Below, one piece after another: positions 34,629 to 45,658 of a stretch of 62,419 bases of DNA. The stretch is from Spirogloea muscicola (lineage: Eukaryota; Streptophyta; Zygnematophyceae; Spirogloeales; Spirogloeaceae): the NCBI GenBank assembly GCA_009602725.1, contig WELB01000014.1:1201828-1264246 (forward strand), read 5' to 3'. The translations under genes were made by a program, and so were the position numbers. The first letter of the stretch is position 1. Each line of letters opens with the position of its first letter. The notes below the pieces were generated by a model. That model ran no database searches and was not told the origin of the DNA. It saw only the letters and a list, made by a program, of their open reading frames with translations.

Positions 34629-35620
34629 TGGAGCTCTCTGAGCCCAAGTTGGACAAGTATTGGCCTTAAGGAGTTGCGCAAAGCCAGCAAGAGCTCATGA
34701 TTGGCTTCAAGGAGCTACGCAATGCCAGCAAGAGCTCGACCTAAGAGCCAGCATGCAAGCAGTGGTGTCTGATGGCCACCCTCCCGCCAAGTAAGCCACT
34801 CATAACTGTAGCTACTGAAGCCTGCCAGGTGCTGACCAGGACGCTGACAGTGCCCCTGTGGCCCTTGTGAGACTGAGGCAATGGTCAGAGACCCCTAAGC
34901 CCTAGGATGCAGCCTCGAGCTCAGCCGCTATTGGAGTGCCCACCCCGGCGTGGAGTCCGCGAGCTGCGCCCGAGGCCGGCCGCGCGGGGCCCTCTGCGGC
35001 CGGCAGGCCCTCGCCCGAGCATCGGGAGAGCCACAGGGGGCTGCTGCCGCCGCTCTCAGAGCCGGCGGCGTGCGCCGGAGGCCCGCATCGCCGGCACGCC
35101 TCGCCGCACTGGCGCTCGCCGGGGCTCCTCCTCGCGCGCCGGCCATCGCGCGGCCATTGCCAGAGCGAAACGCTTCGCCAGAGGGCCCGGCGGCGCCCGA
35201 GCCGCCTGAGAGGGCAATGGCGTCCATGGCCGGGCCGCCCGCGGCAGCCGCCGTGGCCTACGCCGCGGCGCGGGGCCCGCGGCAGCCTCCGCGCAGCCGG
35301 TGCGTCCCCTTCGCTCCTCCTCCCTCCTCGGGCTTCCTCCTCCGCCCTCGCCGGCCGGGCCCGCGGCCCCAGCGCCGGCCGCGGCCGTCTTCTGGAGGCC
35401 TTGCCACGAGCAGAAGGCCGGGAGAAGGGCACGAGAGCCCCGCCCGCTGCGGCGCCGAGCTCGACAGCAGAGAGCGCCGGCGACACTCGGGGCGAGCGCG
35501 CCGCGCGGCGCTCGTGGCGCCGGCGGCGAGGTCGCGGGCCGCCCGGGCTGCATCTCTAGGGCCGGCTGAGCTGCCCAGCCTCCCTCCCTCCGTTCAGCCC
35601 ACCCCCCCTCCCCGGCGCAT
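34629..35620. other. GC-rich block upstream of the coiled-coil gene
   Basis: From about 34900 to 35620 the DNA is strongly GC-rich, with long overlapping open frames on both strands and no family features. It may be the CpG-rich promoter region of the minus-strand gene at 34628. Confidence 0.4.
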
Positions 35621-36850
35621 GCTTGTCGCGTGTACAGCCGGCTTCCCTCACTGCGCCCACCAGGTCGCCCAGGCCCTGGCTCAGGATGGCGCCTCACCTG
35701 TGCCAAGTGGCGACCTCACGGGGCGCCGTGTGGCCCGATCTCATTGCTCCTGCTGTTGGAAGTTACGCAGCTCGCTTAGGCCGCCGCGTGGCTGATCGCG
35801 ACGATGTCATTGAGCACGCACCCTTGGTTTCCACGTTTCCCGGTTCCCTAGGACCTTGTTCACTTTTCTTGTGGGCTGGCTTGTCACAGAAGACCAGCTT
35901 CTTCCAATTGACAGGCAGTGGCTGTGATATGAACCACTCAAATACCACGAGTGAGGAGCCGCAAATCCGAAAGACTAGCTGCCGGATAACAAATCCCTCT
36001 GACATAAGCCAGAGGCTGCAACGAGAGCACGGCCTGCACGCAGGTGCAAGGCCTGTGGTCCATCCTGGTGGTTCATTATAGGTTCATCATTGTGCTTCAT
36101 CCAACCCCAGTTCTGAGATATTTCGGCCCCTTCGTAGTTTGGCTGCTACGATCCTTCTCAATTCTTGTTCGGGCTGGCTTATCACAGCCCTTGCCCCATT
36201 GGGAGAGCCACTTCTTCTTGTGAGACGCCGGCCCAAAGGAATGGATAAGGTTCTAAGGAGCCACAGCCCTCGGCCCCCTTTGAATGAGCTGCTTCTTCTC
36301 TTATCATGATGCTTGGCGGCGGTCCCAGGGTGCAGACGCAGACACCACCTATGTGGCACCTAAGCTGGCAATCGTGTCACTTGCCTTGTAGGGAATCTCT
36401 GAGGACCCTTTACAGTTGGAGCTCGCCGATCTGCTGTGATGGGCTGTGCACATCAGAGTACCAGAGTTCCTCACACAGGATCGCTGTGACTGGCCGCCAG
36501 GGACATTTTACCTCAACCCTTCTGTGTGGCTGAGACACCCACCTGCCCAATCGCCTCTGGCACACTTTGGCAAGGGGCCTGCCCATCTAGCAACCCTCAG
36601 GTTGGTAGATGTCCTTTTTCCCTCCCAGACTGACCTTTGCGAGCTCAGCCTGCTATTGCATGCTACACTCTCGAGCAACAATTGACAGGGTGCTTCATAG
36701 CATAGCACTTTGCCTTCAATGTGGACTTGTGTTGGCCGGATGCAGTCACAGCTAAAATTGGCAGCGGCACTTTACAGGTAGCAAAGGTCGTCTAAAAGCT
36801 TGGCTGCTGCAGTGCCAGCAGAGCCGGCAGTTATAAATTTGCGCCGGCGA
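35621..36850. repeat. Intergenic with dispersed-repeat copies
   Basis: Weak hairpin-repeat relatives lie at about 35845-35900 (GTGGGCTGGCTTGTCACAGA) and 36157-36250 (TTCGGGCTGGCTTATCACAG, CCCATTGGGAGAGCCACTTC). No gene recognised in the rest. Confidence 0.5.
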
Positions 36851-38722
36851 TTATTTCTGCCGGCGGAGCCGTTGGCGGCACTTCCAGCAGCTCTGGCAGC
36901 TGCTGCCTGCTCTTAGCGCTGCTGCAGCCTGCACTGGCACTGATGGCAATGAGAACGGCCAGGACCGATCGTCGAGTACCTGACTGGCGCCACCAGTGCT
37001 CCAGGAGCTCTCAAGTCGCTGGAAGCGATCCTCCAGCTGATCAATACGGCCTTGCTGTCGCACCAGCTGCACCAGCCGCCACCAACAGGAGCACCTTCTC
37101 AGAAGACGATGACAGATACAAGGTGAAGCCCAACTTCCGTGACAGTGGATCAAGCATCAAAAGCACAAGATGCACTTCAAGCACTGGGAGCACGTCACCA
37201 GCAAAGCAGTGGCAGGCACTGTACCGCCCACAGGAGGTCATTCTCGTCCTGCAGTCGGTCGAGCTGTTGCAGTTGCAGCACAGTAACTGAAGCCATCAGC
37301 TCAACAGGCTCGCAATCATGTGGCAGGCTCCAATCTCTGTCACCCTAAGTCGCATGGGTAGCTTGGAAGTGGCTCTTAATGCTTGTTAGACATTTCATGG
37401 ACTGCACTGAAAAGATGCAGCAGGTGAAGTTGCCAAAGCTCACGGTAGTCCGCTCAGCTGTCGTCCCTGCCGTTCCTGCCACATGCGGTGCAGGCCCGGC
37501 TGAAGCTGCCGGGCTACTGATGCCCGTGGTGACCCTGTCCACATCTGAGGCTGCTGCAATTGGTTGTGCTGCAGTTGCTGGTGCAGGTAAGGACGACTCG
37601 GCCACCTGCCCCTGGGTTTCGAGCCGGGCCTGAAGCTGTTCAGCAAGGTGCGCCATCCCGGCCTGCAATGACCATGCCTCAATCAGCAGAGCAGCAGCAA
37701 TAGCTTTCAAATAGTCGAGCAGCCCAGCGTGGCCTCCTAGGGACAAGTCAATCAGGTTGCAAATGGTGTACGAGGCAATGGTGTTATATAGGAGTGTACT
37801 AAGATACGGAGCTAAATGTGGGTTACAGAGTGCGTGCATTGGCGAAAGAAAGATACGCACCTGCAGGGTGCGTGCAATCCGGGCTCCTACACCTGGCTTA
37901 AGCGCCAAGCCTGCTTGCACATTCATGTCCTTGATTTAGATGTTCATTTTGTTGCACTTTACACCGGGGGGCTCAAAGTGCGAAGCCCTGACTAGCTGCG
38001 CCGTCCTTCACCACTTTGCATGAGAGCTAGTAGGCATCATATTATGAAATCGCTTGGTTCTTAGTGTCAGACAATGTTCTCTTGGGCTCAGTGTCTAGGG
38101 GCCCGATTTGCGCCAGGTAACAGTGCTCAAGACAAGCCTGACAGGCATCGTTGAGGTAGATGGACCTCACCTACGCCAAAGCCGTGCCCAATACCAACAC
38201 CGCACCCGATACCCATCTCCAGCTTCTGGACGCCCAGTCGCTTGGCCTGCACGGAAGGGAGTGCAGCTTAAATGGAGGCAGCAGCAAACGAAGAGGAAAC
38301 CTAAAGAGTGTCCCAGGTCAATGCTGAGCGCCTCTCTTGGAGGGCAGGGGGCGTGGTGGTGGACCGCACAGCGGACCGGAAGAGGCGGCTGGAGTCGCCG
38401 AGCGACGTGTGCACGCCCTCGAAGGTGGCGATGACCTGGCCCACCACCGGCCCCACAATCGGCAGCGCGCCTGCGGCTCGCGACGTCGCAGACGCGCGTC
38501 AGCGGGCTGCCGGCAGTGCCGCGGGCTGCGGGCGGGGCGTGGGAAGGAGGGGGTCGGCCACTCGCCAACGTTCACCGGGCTGCCGACTTCGAGGCCAAGG
38601 CCGCAGCCGACGCCGACGCCCGTCATCACCTGCCCGACCCGGAACGTCACGGGGCTCTCGAACTCGGCCAGCCACCGGGGGACGCGCGGAGCCGCCGCCG
38701 CGCTGCCTCCGGGCACCACCAT
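36851..38722 (-). CDS. Conserved glycine-rich plant protein of unknown function, 8 exons, one GC-AG intron
   Basis: Minus-strand exons: 38722-38566, 38470-38370, 38246-38171, 37910-37861, 37662-37444, 37299-37225, 37066-36980, 36928-36851, giving about 280 residues. The N-terminal part has VPRWLAEFESPVTFRVGQVM, TGVGVGCGLGLEVGSPVNVG, LEMGIGCGVGIGHGFGVGLA and LKPGVGARIARTLQ; these GVG/GCG-rich blocks match a family I recall in many land plants. The middle is Ala/Ser/Thr-rich. Two coiled-coil exons follow (LQQLDRLQDENDLL, QQGRIDQLEDRFQRLES). The end has CQSCWKCRQRLRRQK, the Cys-plus-basic tail of the family. Intron 1 begins GCGAGT, not GT; only that donor keeps the frame and gives the expected VNVG-ALPIVGPVVG join. 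The glycine blocks could pack in or against a membrane. The exon 6 boundaries are the weakest. No function is known to me. Confidence 0.78.
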
Positions 38723-39313
38723 GGCCGCTCCTTCCTCTGCCCTCAGTTCAGAACCTCACAGACTTCCCAAGTCCTGCGGGCCTTGAGCCCAAGTCGTGCT
38801 GCCTCCACCCTCCTCCCGTCACCCTCCGCCTGCTCTCGGCTGCTGTCATAGCCCCCGGCCACCGCCGCCGCCGCCGCCGCCCGGCCTTGGTCGCCACTGC
38901 CGCTGCCGCCTCTACCTGGCTGCCGCCTCTACCTGCTGCCCACCACTGCCAGGGCCGGTGTAGGACTCGCAGCCTTGCACCACGTGCTGCACAAGTGGCT
39001 CTTGAGGGGTTAGGGTTTGGGGGCCGCCGCTGACGGCGGTCCTGGATTCCTGCGCGGCCGCCGTGGAGCGCAGCGGCGCGGCCCGGCGCGCTGCGGGCGC
39101 CGACACCTATCCCTGCATCCAGAACCCCGACCCCCGACGGAGCACGACGGAACGGGGAGCGGACGATGGCTCCGTCCGTTCGCACGAGGCGTCGACGGCG
39201 AGCGCAACGTTACAGCCGCTCGTCCCGTTGTTCTAGAAGAAGCCCGTCTTGCTCATCTGAGCCACCCGAACTCTACCCCACTTTATCTGGCGCCGCCGCT
39301 ACCGCCGCCGCCG

Positions 39314-39344
<31 letters not shown>

Positions 39345-39369
39345 AGCCGCCGTCGCTGGCGCCGTCGCC
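38723..39369. promoter_or_regulatory. Shared upstream region of two divergent genes
   Basis: These 647 bp separate the start codons of the minus-strand glycine-rich gene and the plus-strand HIP gene, so they should hold both promoters and 5' leaders. The region is GC-rich, with CCG runs at about 38860-38880 and 39295-39350. The second run is directly upstream of the HIP ATG and so probably in its 5' UTR. Open frames through here are compositional. No TATA box is claimed. Confidence 0.55.
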
Positions 39370-42300
39370 ATGGACTCCGCGAAGGTTGCGCAGCTGCGGC
39401 AGTTCGTGACGCTGTGCCAAGCGTCGCCTGCCGTGCTCGCCTCGCCCAACCTGCGCTTCTTCCGCGACTACCTCGAAGGGTGCGCCTCCTCTTACCCCGG
39501 CCATTGCAGCTGCGCATCGGTTTCTGCTTGTCCCCACCACGGGCTTGCCGTACCGGGCTCTGTCTCGGTCCTCCGTGACGCAAGTGGCTGCTCACCTGGC
39601 GGACTGAGCTGTTGGCCGCGCTGGCGTGTGTGGCAGGCTGGGGGCGAAGCTTCCTGCGGAGGCTTATGGCTCGGTGAGCGCCTCTTGCTGCCCCTGTTTC
39701 ACGGCAGGCTGCCATGGTTATCTGTAGTCGTTGCGGCTACTTCTGGCACTGATAGCAGCCTACTATTCTTCTGAGACGAGACTAGGCGGAGCCCTATTAG
39801 ACTCATGTACGCCTACTGCAGCTGCCGCTTGCTGAGAGTTACCAGGTTTTGTGGTGGGCTTTTACAGGAGCCAGAGAGTGATGCGGGAGGGGCAGCTCAA
39901 GAGCCGCGGCACCACGAGCACGCGAGGGAGGAGTCAGCTGTTCCCGTGGTGGAGGAGGAACAGGAGGAGAAGGACGAGGGCTTGCCGCCAGAGCCAGAGC
40001 TTGACATGGAGTCGGTTGTAGAGCCTGACGAGGAGCCTTCGCAGAAGGTGCAGCCAGAACTGAAGCGCTCACAGTGAGGCAGGGCACGTGGGATGCATCC
40101 TTGCCGAAGCTTAGATCGCACATGTCTGGTGCTGAATCAGTAGCTGCGCAGCGGTCATGATCCACATTCAGGCCCTGGATCAAATTCATACACAGCGAAC
40201 GTATTTTGGTTGAGGAGGGCTGTTAAGCTTGTCGCGCTTACTGATTCAACTCTTGACTCTTTGTCCACTTTGTTTGTGAAGATGGGGGATCCAGACATTG
40301 AAGTCACAGATGAGATGATGGACAAGGCTCAGTTGGCTAAGGCGGAGGCTACAGAGGCTCTAGCCTCAGGTGTGCTCTGAGGCATCCGTTTACTCATCTC
40401 TTACATTGGAATTGGTTCTCATGGTTTCCCACTGCATCATTCGGATATTTATGTCTAGAGATTCTTGTCAAGCTTTGAATGAACACTTGTATGTCTTACA
40501 TGAGCACTCGTATGTGACGGTCTTATTACAGGTGATTACGAGAAGGCTTTGGAAGGATTCACAGAGGCCATCCTGAATAATCCATCGTCAGCCATTCCGT
40601 ACGCAAGCAGAGGTACGCAAGCAGAGTACGACAATCGCATGCTCCCAGCAAGCGGGGCAGTGGACTTTCCTAGCAATCCTGCTGGCTTCAGTTGAGGTTT
40701 GTAAGGTACTAAGCAAGCATGGTATGTCTTGCAGCGAGTCTTTTTGTCCGCATGAAGAAGCCCAATGCTGCCATAGCAGATTGTGATGCTGCTCTTCAGG
40801 TACGCTTGCATTATGTTGAGACATCGACAAGGCAGGTGGTCATCACAAAGCAAATGTTGAATCGTAGGATAAACTCAGTGTCAACTTATTGTGGAAGATA
40901 ATCACTACTGCTCCCTGTTCTTTGTCTCCTCCCCTGAAGGACGTTCGGTGTCAACATGCAGTGTGCATCAGCTGGAAAACCTCACAGCAGTATTTGCCAT
41001 GCATGTCAAGTTGGTATTCCAATGATTCAGTACGGCCAATCTCTAGGAGCACAACTCAACACAGCCGTTTTCTTGGTGCAAGACAGCTCAATCCTGACTC
41101 CGCCAAGGCGCACAAGTGGAGGGGGGAGGCTAAAGCTCTTCTTGGGCAGTGGGAGGAGGCTGCGAAGGACCTCCGCTTTGCCTGCCAGATTGACTATGAT
41201 GAAGAGGCAGCAGCTACGTTGAAGCGCGTATGTGATGATCTGATTTTTGTGCATGACCATGTGCATGTCAAACTCAAATCAGCAGTTCAGACAAGCAAGT
41301 TTTGCAATGCACATTATACTATCATGCAGATGTACCTTGCTAGTGCTTCACGTGGGTGCTAGTTGCTGTGAAACCATGAAGTGCCGAGCCTCATCTTTTC
41401 CTTGTGCCCTTGGTGCAGATTGAGCCAAACGTGCACAAGTTGGAGGAGTACCAACGACAGGTTGCCAGGCAGCAAAAAGCCCGTGAAGATAGGGAGCGCC
41501 AGCAGCGGCGAGCAGAAGCTCAGGCAATGACTCAGCCAAGCCTGCCCTCCTTGTGGTATCATCCTTGGGTGGGCTGTTTCCTGTACAAGGATTCAGTGGT
41601 AGACGATTTTAGGCCTCATGGCATAAGTCATATGTTAGGCTTGTAAGGTAGACCTGTCATATATCAAACACACTGAAATTAAGTATGTTGATTCAAAGCT
41701 TTTGAATTTGTGCAGGCAAGGTATGATGCAGCGAGCAAGAGGGATGCAGGCACGCCCAGCGGAAGCAGGAGCGCGCCTAGGGGCCCCGGTGGCATGCCCG
41801 GCGGGATGCCTCCTGGCATGGACAAAGTGTTCAATGTACGACTCACAATAGTCATGCAGCCCCTTACTTGCCTGGTGTAATATGAAGTCAACCATCTCAC
41901 CACAAGCAAGATCTGGAAGAAGTGTAACTCCATCTGTCACTTTCAGGACTGTACGTCGGTTGTATCTGCAGCAGTGCATTCCAGTGGTCTGCTCACCTCC
42001 TAATTCGAGCATCTTGTACTGAGTAACTTCTTGAAGATTGCGCAGGACCCGGAGATGATGGCTGCATTTTCAGACCCAGAGGTTATGGCTGCCTTGCAGG
42101 ACGGTGAGAATGTAGTCAAGCATAGCTCCTTCTTGTGAAGACAAGCAAGTAAAACCTTTTCTCCTGGAACGCAAATGTGAAGGGATCAGCTGAATCAGGA
42201 CTGTCCTGCTACCTTCAGTGTCTTGTTTTCATGCCTTCAGCTATTACTACGTGCAGAGACCGTCAAATGTATACTGACACTGAGGGGGCCAATAGCTTGG

Positions 42301-42569
42301 GCATCTTGTCTGAGTCAAATGGCTTGATCTTTTATGTCTGCTCTTTCCCTGTTAGCTATCGCTAGTCCGTGCACTTTGCTACATACTCTCTTACAAAGGC
42401 ATTGTGTTACTCTATTGCAGTGATGAGCAATCCAGCCAACATTGCAAAGCACGCCGGCAACCCGAAGGTTGGCCCAATCCTTACCAAGCTCATGACTAAG
42501 TTCGGAGGAGGTGCTGGAATGGCGTCAGGTATGGGTGGAGGCATGGGCGGAGGAGTGGGGGCAGTATAA
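39370..42569 (+). CDS. HIP: Hsc70-interacting protein (HIP/ST13/FAM10 family), 11 exons, one GC-AG intron
   Basis: Cytosolic co-chaperone that binds the Hsp70 ATPase domain. Exons: 39370-39479, 39637-39673, 39868-40047, 40282-40369, 40532-40612, 40735-40799, 41087-41227, 41419-41523, 41716-41835, 42046-42103, 42421-42569; 377 residues, phases consistent. Domains in order: N-terminal dimerisation helix pair ([33 protein letters not shown]), an acidic linker, [19 protein letters not shown], three TPRs ([60 protein letters not shown]), the charged helix [16 protein letters not shown], a short [11 protein letters not shown] segment, and the DP/STI1 domain ([36 protein letters not shown]), then a Gly/Met tail. 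The Gly-Met-Pro region is much shorter than in the Arabidopsis protein. The intron after exon 8 starts GC (CAG-GCAATG); the nearest GT donor would break the frame. Confidence 0.95.
40602..40625 (+). repeat. Tandem 14-bp duplication across the HIP exon 5 donor site
   Basis: GTACGCAAGCAGAG is present twice in a row at the end of exon 5 (40612) and the start of intron 5, so the donor GTACGC lies at the junction between copies. Confidence 0.7.
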
Positions 42570-45292
42570 ATTGTGACGTTCTAGCGACATTTGTGACACT
42601 TGAGCGATTCGGTCCTCTATTGACTGCTGCCTTTTACTCGGCAATACTGGTGCTGCTGAATACAGCTGTGCAAAACTCACAGAAGCCAAAAGCAAAGCTG
42701 AGCAATATGCCCTGGGTAGTGTGCATTTGGTACATGGTGTTGCAAGCGTGCTTAGTGCATTACTGTTTGATAAGTAACTTGCTCAGATTCGGAGAGGAAG
42801 AGGTTTGGTGCTCGTTGCGCTAGTGGGCCAAGCCGAGGGTGGAATGGTGCGCAAACATAGGCAATGCGTTGATTGTACAGCTGTCTAGTCTAGGTACTAC
42901 CTTGACAAGTCATACACAAGGCAATGACTCGTATGATGAGCAGCCTCTGGCTTCACAATTCTTCTCATCTTTAGGATTCAAGGCACAGAAGAGCACGGAG
43001 TGGGTAGTCACAATGTGACTACCCACAATGGGTAGTCACAATGTAGTCACATGACTACATGGGTGCCACGTAGGCAGCGTGGCAGTTAGAAGGCCCTGGC
43101 TTTTGTCCACGAGGTCTATTCAGACAGAGGGGTGAGAGGGGTCCAGGTTGGGGCTTCAAGACTGAGGGGTAAATCCTTGTTCTATCAGGCATGGGATAGA
43201 TTATTCTCTCCCTTCGCAAAGCGCTGACTGCAAAACTAATAGCTTGCGCTCTGCCACCGTAGGGCCAGCAGTACCACAAGAGGTCTTTGCTTGTGCCAAT
43301 GCCTGTCTGGAGCCATTGAGCTGTTGTGAGGAAAATGGCAGAAGTGCAGGGAAATGAATGTCCTCTACAATGGAGGGGGAGATGCCAGCTTACAGTAGTA
43401 ACTAAAACTGAGGTCCGCTGGTCGTGTGCTTATTATCAACATGGGTTAAAACACGTCCACTTACGTCTCCAAGAGGACCTACACGTACCTTGGTTTGTGT
43501 CAATCTGATCGGCTCTGCTATCAGCATAAGAACTGTGCCAAGCAGTTTTACTCCTGGTGTGCCTGTGCTCCGTTGTACAGTGCCAATAAAATCCATTCCT
43601 CGTGGCAATCTATGCCTGTTCTGCAATATATCTACGAGTACCGGGGCCGGAAGATCGTTGCTTGCTGTCATCTCGGCCTGTGAATATGCTATCGCATGCA
43701 CCTTAAATCATGTTGCAAGAAGTTGTATACCTACAAAGTGTGACGCTTTCACATCCATCTTGAGAGCAGCGGTTCACCTGTATATACATCAGCGCCTGCT
43801 GATGGAAGTCAGCCATCATGCTGATGGGTTCATATGCAGCTGCATATGAACCATGCAGAGGAATCTAGGGGGTATGCTATTGCTGATGGGGTCATGCCAA
43901 CCCATCGATGCAAAGGGTATCTGTACGTTCTCAGAATTACCGCGTTATTCATATTGCACTTAATATCCAGCACTGTCAGCACATCATCTCTCTTTAGCGC
44001 TTTTACATCAGTTAACCTGTCTGTGGAGAAGGTGCATAACAATAAGTCGAAAAGTCCACCCAGGCCCTGGAAGTGACTCTTGCTTCCAGAAGGCCTACAA
44101 CACTGACCCAGAATGGCTCATTCTATAGAGTGAAGAGGCGTCTGATACGGTCGTCCAAGAGGAGGGACGATATGACGTGTCAAAAAGGGACTGCAACAGC
44201 AGGGGAGGAGACGCCTCCTCAACCGAAAGACCAGGTGCTGCTAATGACACACTCAAGCATTCTCCACACTCAACAGCACCTAGGATGAGAGTTATGTACT
44301 AAAGCAAGATGCTAACCAAGTAATGCAGATACATTGTTGATTGTTGGTACATTCAAGAGCGAAGGATTAGTTGCACTCAGGTAATGTGGCACCATGCAGG
44401 GGCAGAATTGTACTAGGCCAGCCCACATGTACTTATGCAAATGTACTGTTTAAATAAATAGAGCGGAATCAGCAAATAAATAGAGCGGAATCGGCAAGCA
44501 TCAAGGAAAGAGGCCGATGTGGTAAGCCGATGTAGTGATACGAGCAGCTCTCACATGCTCAGTGGCCCCACTACAGCAGCCGGAGGTATTTCATATGAGT
44601 GCAGGTGGATTACGCCAAGGTGGATTACGCCAACGGCAAGACCGGTGTAGCAGCTGTTAAGCAACAGCTCTTCCAAATCAAGGCAGTGGCTGGGGATGGC
44701 CAGCTTAAAGAAGGGTCTGTGACCAAGATCCACAAAGTCAAGTGACACGTGCAAGGCTTAGGCTTGAGAACACTGACATAAAGGAGAGCAAGCCCGTTGT
44801 CAAAGTGATTTGTAAATTTGTAATTTGTAAATGGCACGTCAGTGGAACTTCAAACCTAAAACCCTCTCAGTAAAGGCAACACACCTTCATTTTCTGGCCT
44901 ATGCAATGCAGATTGCAGACAACCATCCCCACACAAATTCTAGTCGTACGAAGTATTTGCATTCATTATGCATTTCCGGATAGCAGCTCTAGTGGTCATG
45001 CAAACGACTGGGATTGAAATTTCGCGACCAAGGGCCATCCAAGGGAGTCTGCAAGGATCACTTTGGTGTCTCCGACACGTTGTCGCTCTCACCAGTTGCA
45101 GCCTTGCTATTCACATTGTTGCAGAATATATCCTGCTGTTCAATCATCAGCTTCATAGCAAAGCAGAGGCCAACAAGGGGAACTCGAAACTATTATCCAT
45201 GAGTAACGAATGCAGGCTTTGCTGTGAATGCACCTGTAGCCAACTTGAGATTGCCACACGTGTTCTTCCTATGATCGTCACAGAAGACATGC
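42570..45292. other. Gene-poor region with short repeats
   Basis: The first part is the HIP 3' flank. I see two perfect palindromes near 43001-43060, a 23-bp tandem duplication (AAATAAATAGAGCGGAATC) near 44455-44500, a doubled GTGGATTACGCCAA near 44603-44635, and a dispersed-repeat relative at 44668-44715. Open frames at 43402-44042 and 44968-45417 match nothing I recognise. Confidence 0.5.
43001..43060. repeat. Two adjacent perfect palindromes sharing a TAGTCACA motif
   Basis: 43001-43025 has 12-bp arms (TGGGTAGTCACA and its complement) around one base. 43041-43060 has 9-bp arms (ATGTAGTCA and complement) around two bases. GGTAGTCACAATG also recurs between them. Confidence 0.85.
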
Positions 45293-45658
45293 TTGGTCTG
45301 CTTATGTGGAGGCCCGCATGGAGACTTACCACCAGATCGACCGTTGCGAGCCATTATACAACTCACAAAGAGAACCATAGCAATCACGGTACTGTGCTTC
45401 ATCAGAATGTACCTTGATCAACATGGTGAAGCACTATCCTCTCTGCCTCCGTTCCATCAGATACAGAAACTCACTGAAGCTCAAAGACAAGTGCTTCAGA
45501 CAAGTGCTTCAACTGCGGTGTGCATCCTGAAAGTAACATCAGTTGACAATAGAACGTCTAACAGGCGCATAAATGTTGGCAACAGTTCTTGGCAACGCTC
45601 ATCAACTAAGTCCTCGACTTGTAAAGTTTGCCAGAAAACGGGCATTTGGCACCACTAG
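45293..45658 (+). pseudogene. Possible Copia-type gag relic with a zinc-knuckle-like motif
   Basis: The frame reads HGEALSSLPPF, then an Asn/Arg/Ser-rich stretch (SVDNRTSNRRINVGNSSWQR) and CKVCQKTGIWHH before a stop. This resembles the end of Copia gag, where such a linker precedes a CCHC knuckle (C-x2-C-x4-H-x4-C); here the spacing is imperfect and the last Cys is lost after the stop. No pol-like sequence follows. Weak call. Confidence 0.3.

Noticed and set aside
34902-35795. Overlapping long frames on both strands
   Set aside because: Both are low-complexity Arg/Ala/Pro strings produced by high GC. No splice-linked neighbours or family motif.
38167-39185. Several long frames between the glycine-rich gene and HIP
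   Set aside because: Only the minus-strand frame giving the VGQVMTGVGVGCG block fits a family. The others are shadows or upstream GC-rich DNA.
44600-44745. Small plus frame VDYAKVDYANGKTGVAAV
   Set aside because: It overlaps a dispersed-repeat copy and a short tandem duplication. No family match.
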